Shown piece after piece: positions 22,320-29,632 of a stretch of 35,383 nt of DNA. Each line of letters opens with the position of its first letter. The first letter of the stretch is position 1. Below the pieces are notes generated by a model, which searched no databases, was not told the DNA's origin, and was given only the letters and a program-made list of their open reading frames with translations. Origin of the DNA: Actinomycetes bacterium (GTDB taxonomy: Bacteria > Actinomycetota > Acidimicrobiia > Acidimicrobiales > RAAP-2); assembly GCA_021794655.1 (NCBI GenBank), contig JAJYQJ010000138.1, positions 1 to 35,383 of the forward strand, given 5' to 3'. Both the position numbers and the translations under genes were made by a program.

Positions 22320-23804
22320 CTACTCCTCGTCCTTGGAACTCGCCGACGTGTCAGACGGCAGTCGGTATACCTTGAACCCGTAGACCGGAGCACCCCGTTC
22401 GAGCGCGTAGCGCCGCAACTCGAGTCCGACCTCGTCGCCTATCGACAGCTCGGACGCGTCTTCTGGCATACCTTGCAACATCACTCTCGCCCCGTCCCCC
22501 AAGTCCACCACCGCGAGAGGTAGCGGCGCTTCGAACGGGGGAGGCATCGTGTGGTTGATCACAAACGTCTGCACCGTACCGGAGCGCGCGAGCGCAATCT
22601 CTTCGCCGCCGAGCGCACCACAAGACGGACAGACCGGGTGGATGCTCGGAGGGACGGCGATAGCAGAGCACCGACCACATCTACGCCCTCGAAGCCGGAG
22701 CATCTCGACGTTCCCTCTCACGAACGCCGCACTCCCGGGAGGGACTCCCATCGGAACGGGATCCGACATCGCAACCAACTGTTGACGGGAACGCAAGACG
22801 GACGGATAGCCGAGAGGCCTCACCCCGCGAGCTCCCCCGTCGAACTCCGAGATCGCATCGCTCGCCCCAGGGAGCGGACCGCTGAGCTCGACGACGACGA
22901 CGCTCGATCTTCCCCCACCCGCGGCCACGACACACACCGTTCCGGCGTCTTGAAATCCCCGTAGCGCCCCGAGCAGCGCGGCCGCGGATCCCGCCTCGCC
23001 GACCTTCGCGAACACTCCTTCAGAGCAGACTTCTTTGGCGCCAGTCGCCCTCGCCAACACCTTTCCGAGGCGGCCGTCAGGGTCTGGAATCGACCACCGT
23101 GCGTTCGCCGGGATCTCGTCGCGAATCTGATCGACGGCTCCAGAGACGAGGGGGACGAGTTCTTTCTCTCTGTAGAGCCGTGCGTCGTAGGGGTCGCCGG
23201 TGCCGGGTTGGTTATCGCCACGGTAGCGATCGAGGAACGGTCGGGTGAAAGATGAACGCGACACGAGCTTTCCAGCCGGGGAGGACGAACCGTCTAGACC
23301 ACACAGCACGAGGGCGACGGCCCCAGCTCCGGTGGAACGTTCCGCTCCCGTGCCGAGCCCGGGAATCAACGCATCAGACGCGACGACGAGCGCAGTCTTT
23401 ACCGCTCCGCAGGCAACCGAGTCCCACGCCGCCCACAGCGCGTCGACGCCGGCATGAATCGAACCCGACGCCAACATCCCGTCCGCAGTTTCATCAAGTC
23501 CAACCGCCGTCGCCAAGAACGCGTAACTAGGACCCTCGGGCATCGGAGGACGAGCCGTCCCCCACCACAGACCACCCACGGTATCGATCGCGACATCCGC
23601 CGCGTCGAGGGCACGCTCGACGGCCGAGCAAGCGAGGGTGAGGGTGTCTTCGTCAGGGCCGCACACGGCGACCGAGCCGCGCCCCCCGGGTAGACCCCAC
23701 GCCGACGCGATATCCACGACCGCCAGCCGGCCCCTCGGGATCGACGCTCCAACAGAGAGCACTCCGACGGGACACAACGCGGCACTCTTTGCGTCATCAC
23801 TCAC
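22320..23804 (-). CDS. HMG-CoA-synthase-like (thiolase fold) domain fused to DUF35 OB-fold/zinc-ribbon domain
   Basis: A 494-residue two-domain protein. Residues 11-310 resemble archaeal-type HMG-CoA synthase/KAS III (ALDAADVAIDTVGGLWWGTA, then VGLDETADG and GAGAVALVL). Residues 365-480 are a DUF35 acyl-CoA-associated module with zinc ribbon CGRC...CPSC (Cys376, 379, 392, 395) and an OB-fold. By eye, the synthase nucleophile position (ACKAG-like) reads SIHAG (115-119), and the catalytic His (FHQPNGR-like) reads IPDPDGR (239-245), so both seem lost. In archaea thiolase, HMG-CoA synthase and DUF35 form one complex; here a fused pseudo-synthase/DUF35 lies beside an SCP2 thiolase. The start is GTG 23804 with a weak ribosome site. 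Confidence 0.8.
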   Translation of the reverse strand: MSDDAKSAALCPVGVLSVGASIPRGRLAVVDIASAWGLPGGRGSVAVCGPDEDTLTLACSAVERALDAADVAIDTVGGLWWGTARPPMPEGPSYAFLATAVGLDETADGMLASGSIHAGVDALWAAWDSVACGAVKTALVVASDALIPGLGTGAERSTGAGAVALVLCGLDGSSSPAGKLVSRSSFTRPFLDRYRGDNQPGTGDPYDARLYREKELVPLVSGAVDQIRDEIPANARWSIPDPDGRLGKVLARATGAKEVCSEGVFAKVGEAGSAAALLGALRGFQDAGTVCVVAAGGGRSSVVVVELSGPLPGASDAISEFDGGARGVRPLGYPSVLRSRQQLVAMSDPVPMGVPPGSAAFVRGNVEMLRLRGRRCGRCSAIAVPPSIHPVCPSCGALGGEEIALARSGTVQTFVINHTMPPPFEAPLPLAVVDLGDGARVMLQGMPEDASELSIGDEVGLELRRYALERGAPVYGFKVYRLPSDTSASSKDEE

Positions 23805-23861
23805 TTGATGAAAACCATCCTCTCTCTTGTCTCCGTTTTCTCTCGAACCAACGTCTCAGTG

Positions 23862-23891
23862 CCTGTTCAGCACCTGTTCAGTGCCCGTTCA
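23862..23891. promoter_or_regulatory. Three 11-bp-phased repeats of CCTGTTCAG
   Basis: CCTGTTCAG occurs at 23862-23870 and 23873-23881, and CCCGTTCA at 23884-23891, exactly 11 bp apart (one DNA turn). They lie 57-87 bp upstream of the HMGCS/DUF35 start and downstream of the acyl-CoA dehydrogenase gene, a plausible array of binding sites for an activator or repressor of the last two genes. Confidence 0.55.
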
Positions 23892-23964
23892 AAGAGTCCG
23901 ACCCTGTCGAGAAAGCACCCGCCGCTCGACGCGTCTTTAACTCGGTGTTGGAGCCCGGTGTTCG

Positions 23965-25161
23965 TCATAGTCGCCAGGCGGGACCCTCCGGGGAGTTACC
24001 CGCCAAGAGACTCTGGGCGATAAAGTTGCGAAGCACCTCTACGGTACCGCCTCCGATGCAAAGGCCACGCACGTCGCGATAGATCCGCTCGACGGGCTCT
24101 TCACGACTGTAGCCGTAGCCTCCGAGCATCTGGATCGCCTCGTCGCAGACATACTTTGCGGCGAGGTTAGCTTTGGCCTTCGCTATCGCCGACTCCAACG
24201 GGGGTGGTGTCCCACCCGATCGCTCCGCCAAGCCAACCGCTCTATACAACAACAACCGCGCCGCGTCGAGCTCGACCGTCATATCGGCGATCTTCCATTG
24301 AAGCCCTTGGTGACCGGAGAGCGCCTTACCTCCGGTCTCTCGCTCTCCCAGATGCTTGATAGCCCGCTCGAGCGCACCTTGGGCCGCTCCGACACACATC
24401 GCCGCGTTCCCGCATCTCTCGTGGTTCAAATGACCAAGCAGCGTCCTGAACGCGTCACCGTTGTCGGGGTCTCCTCTTACAACGACGTCTTCTCGCTCTA
24501 TCCTCACTTCGTCAAACGCGAGCTCCGCCTCGCTGCAACCCCTCAGGCCCATCTTCTTGTGAGTTCCAACAACGCTCACGCCCTCTGCAGACGTATCGAC
24601 GAGCACCGCTCCGATCCCTTTTCCTCCCTTGCTCCCAGGGAACCTACACCAGACGAGGCAGGCGCCCGCCCGGTGACCACCGGTGACGTAGTTCTTGTAC
24701 GCATTCAGCCGGTAACCGGCGCCGTCTTCGGTGAGCTGGGCGCGCATCGAACCCGCTGCAGAACCTGCGTCGGCTTCGGTGATCCCGATGCACATGAACA
24801 TCTCGCCCGACGCGCACTTCGGAAGCCACCGCGCCTTGAGGTCGTCCGATCCGAAGTGCTCGACAACTCGAGACGGGCCGTTGACCGCGAGCTGGCAGAG
24901 GATCGCGCTCGACACGTCGGCGCGGGCGAGTTCCTCCAAGACGATCGTCGACTCGACGTCACCGAGCCCCGATCCGCCGTACTCAGCTGAGATCGTGATT
25001 CCGACCAAGTCGGCTTGGACCAACGCCTCCCAACTCGGCTCCGGGAACTCCTCGGTCTCGTCCCAGTGTCGAGCGTTCGGAGCGAACTCGCGATCTGCGA
25101 CCGACCGCGCGAGGCCGCGAAGCTCGGATCGAATCCCGTCCTCTTCCATGCCCTCTAGCAC
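23965..25161 (-). CDS. Acyl-CoA dehydrogenase
   Basis: A 398-residue FAD enzyme that introduces the alpha-beta double bond in an acyl-CoA. The FAD/substrate motif CIGITEADAGSAAG and the C-terminal IQMLGGYGYSREEPVERIYR with DVRG are characteristic. The Glu used as base in MCAD (YEGT) is replaced: the sequence reads IGGGTVEVL. A Glu in LNHERCG (Glu248) sits where isovaleryl-CoA dehydrogenase has its base, suggesting a branched or aryl-acyl substrate. I chose GTG 25161 with GGGAGG 4 nt upstream; ATG 25149 is an alternative. It follows the HyuB-like gene after 91 bp and is followed by the HMGCS/DUF35 gene after 160 bp. Confidence 0.92.
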   Translation of the reverse strand: MLEGMEEDGIRSELRGLARSVADREFAPNARHWDETEEFPEPSWEALVQADLVGITISAEYGGSGLGDVESTIVLEELARADVSSAILCQLAVNGPSRVVEHFGSDDLKARWLPKCASGEMFMCIGITEADAGSAAGSMRAQLTEDGAGYRLNAYKNYVTGGHRAGACLVWCRFPGSKGGKGIGAVLVDTSAEGVSVVGTHKKMGLRGCSEAELAFDEVRIEREDVVVRGDPDNGDAFRTLLGHLNHERCGNAAMCVGAAQGALERAIKHLGERETGGKALSGHQGLQWKIADMTVELDAARLLLYRAVGLAERSGGTPPPLESAIAKAKANLAAKYVCDEAIQMLGGYGYSREEPVERIYRDVRGLCIGGGTVEVLRNFIAQSLLAGNSPEGPAWRL

Positions 25162-25252
25162 GAAACCTCCCGTCGCATCGCGGCGTCGCCAAGAGCCGCG
25201 CCACCCGAACCGGTACCGCCGAAAGCGGCACCTAAGGCAGAGTACGTGGCGG

Positions 25253-27070
25253 TCACCTGCCTCTTGACCCGCCGGCACGCATCTCGGCCCGGCATGCCTC
25301 GGTTGCGGCTTCGTCAATCTCAAGGGTCAGATCTTCTAGCGATCCGGTGAGAACGACGCCGTAGTCCCTCTTGGCGCCCTCCACACTCACGTACTCGTCT
25401 AAGACGTCGTCGAGAACGGCGCTCGGCTCCCGATCAAGGGGATCTCCCCATCCCCCACCGCCGCCGTAGTCGTAGACGATGCGATCTCCTGCATCCATCG
25501 GGACCCAGTCGGCGGTGTGTTGAACGACGAACGGGCTCTTAGAGGTGGCCCTCAGCGTGAGCTTGTTTGGCTCACCGGCGAGTCCGCCGGCTATTCCGGG
25601 CATCGGGTACTTCATCCCGACGACGTAGGTGTAGACCGCAGAGGGAACACGCACTTCCTTTATGTAGTGACTCCCGCAACCTCCACGCCACTGGCCGGGA
25701 CCGCCCGAGTCGGTGCGATAGTCCCGACTCCACTGGATGTGCGGGTAGTAACTCTCGTTGATCTCCGCGGTCGCTTTCCACAGGTTGCCAAACGAAGCGC
25801 TGACGGCACCCCAGGCGTCCATTCCCTTGGCTGCGTTGCACCATCCCGCGTAGACCTCAGCGGAGGAGTCTACGAACACCTGCCCAGTCCGTGGGTCTAC
25901 GCCACGTATCGTCGTCGGTATGCCGGTTTTATAGGTCTGAGGTACCGCCCTCTCGGGGAGTACCTTTGAGAGCGCGACTGCGATTACCTCTCCGATGTCG
26001 GCGCCGGGATGATGCGTCCCGGCGCTCACGGGGCGCCCAGGGACCGGGTTGAGCACACACCCTTCGGGGACGATCAGCTCGATCGAGTTGAAAAAACCCT
26101 CGTTCTTTGGGATCTCGGGGTCCATCATCGCTGCGATCTGTGCGACCGTGTAGCCCCTGGTATTGCCGTAAGTTGACCAAGCCTGGAGCTCTTGGCGCTC
26201 ATCGGATCCCGTGTAATCGACCGTCAGGTGCGAACCCGAGACGGTGATCTTGGCATGAAGGTGGATGTCGGGATTACCGAGCGGATCGTGATCCACGTAC
26301 GCGTCGCCTTCGTAGACACCGTCAGGCCACGCCGCTACTTCCTCTGCGAAACGTCGTGAGGCGTAGTCGATCGCGTGATCCACAGAAGACTCGACGACGT
26401 CGACGCCGTACCTCTCGATCAAGTCGAGGAGTTCGTCGGCGGCCTGCTTCGCTGCCCCGATCTGGGCTCTCAGGTCGCCGAGATAGCCGTCGAGGCGGTT
26501 GTTGACCTGCAACGCGTAGAGCACGTCTCGGCGCTCGACTCCACGGTCGAGAACTTTCAACACCGGCCAACGAACGCCTTCCCCCCAGACGTCACCCGCG
26601 GTAACGTTGTAGCCGCCTGGAACTGCACCTCCGGTATCTCCGTGGTGACACTGGATGCTCGAAATCAAGACGAGATGGTCGTCGACGACCACCGGAGAAA
26701 AGACGTTGTAGTCAGGCAGGTGACCACCGCCGTGGTATGGATCGTTCGCGACGAAGACGTCGCCTTGATGGAACTCGTCGACGCCGAGAAAGTCGAGTGC
26801 GAATCGGACCGGCAGGGTCGACGTCAACATGAACTGGGGGATCCCAACGCTCAACGCGGCCAACCGACCTTTCCCGTCCAGGATCGTCGCGTTTCGCTCG
26901 TTCGACTGGTTCAAGATCGGGGTGGTCGCGGTGCGCGATACGTACATCGCCATCTCGAAACAGATGGTCTCCATACTCCCCCGGATCACCTCGGCCGTTA
27001 CCGGATCCACGCTACCGCCGTCCATTAGACGTGTACGTGGTCCCGCCAGTGCCTTTAGATCGACGTTCAT
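25253..27070 (-). CDS. Hydantoinase B / oxoprolinase-family protein (HyuB-like)
   Basis: A 605-residue member of the hydantoinase B family (PF02538). QGDVFVANDPYHGGGHLPDY (102-121) and CHHGDTGGAVPGG (141-153) are the family's most conserved elements. SGGPGQWRGGCG and YGGGGGWGDPL mark the C-terminal half. The family forms complexes with HyuA ATPases and acts in ATP-dependent opening of hydantoins or in carboxylation of acetone/acetophenone. No HyuA is encoded in this window, so it is an orphan here. I chose the ATG at 27070 with GGGAGGG close upstream; the open frame beyond lacks similarity. It is the first gene of a leftward run with acyl-CoA dehydrogenase, HMGCS/DUF35 and thiolase. Confidence 0.92.
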   Translation of the reverse strand: MNVDLKALAGPRTRLMDGGSVDPVTAEVIRGSMETICFEMAMYVSRTATTPILNQSNERNATILDGKGRLAALSVGIPQFMLTSTLPVRFALDFLGVDEFHQGDVFVANDPYHGGGHLPDYNVFSPVVVDDHLVLISSIQCHHGDTGGAVPGGYNVTAGDVWGEGVRWPVLKVLDRGVERRDVLYALQVNNRLDGYLGDLRAQIGAAKQAADELLDLIERYGVDVVESSVDHAIDYASRRFAEEVAAWPDGVYEGDAYVDHDPLGNPDIHLHAKITVSGSHLTVDYTGSDERQELQAWSTYGNTRGYTVAQIAAMMDPEIPKNEGFFNSIELIVPEGCVLNPVPGRPVSAGTHHPGADIGEVIAVALSKVLPERAVPQTYKTGIPTTIRGVDPRTGQVFVDSSAEVYAGWCNAAKGMDAWGAVSASFGNLWKATAEINESYYPHIQWSRDYRTDSGGPGQWRGGCGSHYIKEVRVPSAVYTYVVGMKYPMPGIAGGLAGEPNKLTLRATSKSPFVVQHTADWVPMDAGDRIVYDYGGGGGWGDPLDREPSAVLDDVLDEYVSVEGAKRDYGVVLTGSLEDLTLEIDEAATEACRAEMRAGGSRGR

Positions 27071-27121
27071 AAAGCCCTCCCTTAGGCCCTCAAAGTTCGC
27101 TCCGCAATCAACGTTGTTCAC

Positions 27122-27193
27122 CTCTGTTGACACACTTCTCTGTTGACACGCTTCATTCGAGGCGTTCGCAGCCAGCTGCTCGCGGCCAGCTGC
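27122..27193. promoter_or_regulatory. Two sets of direct repeats in the HyuB/oxidase divergent region
   Basis: CTCTGTTGACAC is repeated at 27122-27133 and 27138-27149 (16-bp period), each containing a TTGACA hexamer. GCCAGCTGC, with palindromic CAGCTG, is repeated at 27171-27179 and 27185-27193 (14-bp period). Together they mark a candidate control region for the divergent genes. Confidence 0.5.
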
Positions 27194-27227
27194 CAGAGTC
27201 CACTCGTACAGTGGCATCGAACCTTTC

Positions 27228-27257
27228 CTGACAACGGTGTCACCTTTACTCTACACT
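27228..27257 (+). promoter_or_regulatory. Candidate sigma-70 promoter for the oxidase gene
   Basis: CTGACA (27228-27233) and TACACT (27252-27257) are separated by 18 bp and point toward the gene at 27368. The resulting leader would be about 100 nt. The match is moderate and untested. Confidence 0.35.
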
Positions 27258-27367
27258 GAGCAAAGAGCCGCTGAGCATGTCGGGGAGACGCTCCACCCTC
27301 GGACCTGGGAGGCGGTCGCAAAACTGCTGGCAGTTCGACGACGATGTGGAAGCGAGAGGGTATCTAA

Positions 27368-28141
27368 ATGGCCGACGGCAACAGGAAATTTGAAAATATC
27401 CGGGGTAGGCGCGAGGTGGGTACCGCCCAACCTGTCGACGAGTTCATGGCGGAGCTCGAAGCGCTCCAGTCCGAGATCCGCACCACCAAGAACCACCTCT
27501 GGGAGGCGGGCGCCGACGGATCTTTGAACCTGGAGTGGGTGAAGCGGCTCTGCAAGGAGTACCACGCGCTCGGTCGCTACTACACGACCGAGTTCGGCAC
27601 CCTTTCGTCACTGGCCCCCGACGCAGACGCGATCATGCTCAGCCACTCTGAGCACTTCAGCCACTGGCTCCAGAACTTGGCCGACGAGACCGGATACACC
27701 GGCGACGCGAACCACGTAGATATGAAAGTGACGTGGGCGCATCAACTCGGCATAACCGACGACGAGCTCGACTCCTACCGCCCGATGCCCGAGACGATCG
27801 GCGCATTGTTCACAACGCTCTACTATATGCGACGCACCTACGAGGAGGGGTTGGCGGCGTTCGGGTGGGCGGGAGAGCGCTTCGCCGCGAGCACGGGTTA
27901 CGCGAAGATGATGTACGAGGGCCTGCGTGACCACTACGGCATCGAAGTCGAGAACTTCAAGGTGCACGCGTATGCAGAAGTTGACCACGGCGACGCCGCC
28001 GACTACCTCTTGCGTCAAGTCGTTATCACCCCGGATCAGCAACGACGGGTGCGAAGAGCGGTCGAACACGTCCTTATCTGTCGCGACTCGCGGACTGCGG
28101 CGCTAAACCGGTGGTTGGACGAGCCCGGCGCCTTGCGATAA
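27368..28141 (+). CDS. Haem-oxygenase-like iron-dependent oxidase/oxygenase candidate (PqqC/TenA fold, HDO type)
   Basis: A 257-residue, largely helical protein of the TENA/PqqC/CADD superfamily. The third metal-binding helix reads HAYAEVDH (His200, Glu204, His207), matching the H-x3-(D/E)-x2-H pattern of haem-oxygenase-like di-iron oxidases. Candidate ligands on earlier helices are Glu107 (ADETGY), His116 (ANHVDMK) and Glu159/160 (RTYEEGL). PqqC itself lacks a metal site, and TenA would carry a catalytic Cys, so an iron redox enzyme is favoured. Family members cleave C-C or C-N bonds of small acids and amino acids with O2. The ATG at 27368 has GAGAGGG 7 nt upstream. Divergent from the HyuB-like gene. 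Confidence 0.75.
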   Translation: MADGNRKFENIRGRREVGTAQPVDEFMAELEALQSEIRTTKNHLWEAGADGSLNLEWVKRLCKEYHALGRYYTTEFGTLSSLAPDADAIMLSHSEHFSHWLQNLADETGYTGDANHVDMKVTWAHQLGITDDELDSYRPMPETIGALFTTLYYMRRTYEEGLAAFGWAGERFAASTGYAKMMYEGLRDHYGIEVENFKVHAYAEVDHGDAADYLLRQVVITPDQQRRVRRAVEHVLICRDSRTAALNRWLDEPGALR

Positions 28142-28208
28142 ACCGGACCCGGCTTCACCTTCGCGTCGCTTATCTCGACTGGTTCTCTACGACAGCGGTC
28201 TCACGCGT

Positions 28209-28240
28209 TTATTGCGACCATCGACGCAATGAGGCAATAA
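28209..28240. terminator. Inverted repeats in a convergent gap, possible bidirectional terminator
   Basis: TTATTGC (28209-28215) and GCAATAA (28234-28240) are perfect 7-bp arms. Inside and overlapping, ATTGCG (28211-28216) pairs with CGCAAT (28225-28230), so two alternative hairpins are possible. The gap lies between the convergent oxidase and DUF2510 genes, the usual place for a shared terminator. Confidence 0.4.
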
Positions 28241-28280
28241 GGTAACTCGCCGACCACGCGGAGCACACGACTACCGCTCC

Positions 28281-28316
28281 TCGTCGGATCCTCGAATCTC
28301 GTCGGATCCTCGAATC
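28281..28316. repeat. 18-bp perfect tandem duplication abutting the DUF2510 stop
   Basis: The unit tcgtcggatcctcgaatc occurs at 28281-28298 and 28299-28316. The TGA stop of the leftward gene begins at the next base (28317-28319). Confidence 0.85.
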
Positions 28317-29540
28317 TCATGGTCCAGAGACCGGTTTCCATTCGGTTCCGTTCCATCTCACCCGTGCCGACCACGCAGATCCGTCCCAATACCGGTTCGT
28401 CAGGCCGTCACCACCCTCCGAGTGCCAACCGACGCTCGGTGGTGGCTCAACGGATTCGACAGAGTCGACGGCTTCGGCGGGACCGCCGCTGAACGGGGAG
28501 AGGCTGACAGGCCCGTCGACCTTCACAGGCGATGCAAACGATCCATCGCCAGGCCGCACAAAGCTGTCCGTCGAATGCCCGCTCGGGCGTTGACCTTGTG
28601 GAACTTGCGGGACTTGCGGGCCTTGGCCGTATTGCTGGCCTTGGCCGTATTCCGGGCGTTGACCTTGTGGAACTTGCGGGCCTTGGCCGTACTGCGGGCC
28701 TTGGCCGTACTGCGGGCCTTGGCCGTACTGCGGGCCTTGGCCGTACTGCGGGCCTTGGCCGTACTGCGGGCCGAGGAGATCAGGGAATCCCGCGGCGACG
28801 ACCCGGCCCGACGACCTTCTCTTTAACACGAAGAACGCGAGGGCACCGGCGGCGAGGAGAACGAGAACGAGAACGATGACGACCGGTAGCAGCCAGTCAG
28901 TTCCTGATCCGGCCGGCAGGCCGCCGGGTGGAATCGCGTCGGACTGACGACGAGTAGTGGAACTAAGTAACGCTGATCCTGCTCCGTTTCCCCCGACTGA
29001 CTCGACTCCGATCAAGACGTTACCTTGGATCGCCGCTTCGGCGGCGCCGTCGAAGGGTTGACCGGTTGACGTGGTGGAGCTACAGGTTCCCTGCACGGCG
29101 CCGGGCACGGTCGGATCGGATGCGGTACTCACGGGACCGCTCCCGGTAGTACTCAGACAGAATCCGTTCACGAAGCTCTTGAGACTGACGGTCGGGATCG
29201 ATGTGGAGTACGAGACCAACGTAACGATCATCGACCCTCCTCCGGATGGAGAGAGCCATCCCTGGGCGGCGACGGAGACACTCGCTCCGGTTCCCGAGGC
29301 TTTCAACAAGCTGCTCTCGACGCTCTTGACGGTAGAAACGTAGAGCTGGACCCGCGCACTCGGGAGCTGGACCCAGCCTGATCCCGGGGTACTAATGAGA
29401 TAGCCGTTCAAAGCCGGGTCACCGACTGCGCCTGCCGGGGACACGGCAAGAGCGGAGAGGGAGGCGAAGATGAGCGAAGCGACGACGGCGACACCTGCGA
29501 TAGCTCTCAATGTCGACGAACCCCTAGAGATTTTCATCAC
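28317..29540 (-). CDS. Secreted/membrane-anchored DUF2510 protein with PQYGQG repeats
   Basis: A 407-residue protein. An N-terminal signal peptide (hydrophobic residues 14-36, ending near SPAGA) precedes an extracellular domain of about 170 residues. A single membrane helix (LLPVVIVLVLVLLAAGALAF, about 217-236) is followed by the stop-transfer KRRSS. The cytoplasmic part has five exact PQYGQG repeats plus variants, then a C-terminal DUF2510 module (GWHSEGGDGLTNRYWDGSAW). DUF2510 is a short domain common in actinobacterial membrane proteins, of unknown function. Start ATG 29540 (second ATG at 29537) has GGAGGGG upstream. The exterior domain is weakly reminiscent of surface lipoproteins that handle hydrophobic compounds, but I do not recognise it. 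Likely single-gene unit. Confidence 0.85.
   Translation of the reverse strand: MMKISRGSSTLRAIAGVAVVASLIFASLSALAVSPAGAVGDPALNGYLISTPGSGWVQLPSARVQLYVSTVKSVESSLLKASGTGASVSVAAQGWLSPSGGGSMIVTLVSYSTSIPTVSLKSFVNGFCLSTTGSGPVSTASDPTVPGAVQGTCSSTTSTGQPFDGAAEAAIQGNVLIGVESVGGNGAGSALLSSTTRRQSDAIPPGGLPAGSGTDWLLPVVIVLVLVLLAAGALAFFVLKRRSSGRVVAAGFPDLLGPQYGQGPQYGQGPQYGQGPQYGQGPQYGQGPQVPQGQRPEYGQGQQYGQGPQVPQVPQGQRPSGHSTDSFVRPGDGSFASPVKVDGPVSLSPFSGGPAEAVDSVESVEPPPSVGWHSEGGDGLTNRYWDGSAWSARVRWNGTEWKPVSGP
28678..28767. repeat. 18-bp tandem repeat, five exact copies
   Basis: The unit gggccttggccgtactgc runs five times without change (28678-28767) and is flanked by diverged copies from about 28600. It encodes PQYGQG in the DUF2510 protein. 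Perfect identity, including third positions, points to recent expansion by slippage or unequal exchange. Confidence 0.92.
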
Positions 29541-29632
29541 TCAAACCCCCTCCTAATCGATGCCAGTCGGAGCCGGACTGTGCGTCGAGATGAACGCTAC
29601 CAGACGATCGCTGCTCACGAGCGGACGTGCGG

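Noticed and set aside
28422-28826. Rightward frame with striking Ala-Val-Leu repeats (RALAVL...)
   Set aside because: It is only the complement of the PQYGQG repeat region of the DUF2510 gene; it has no ribosome site and the minus strand carries a complete, well-structured protein.
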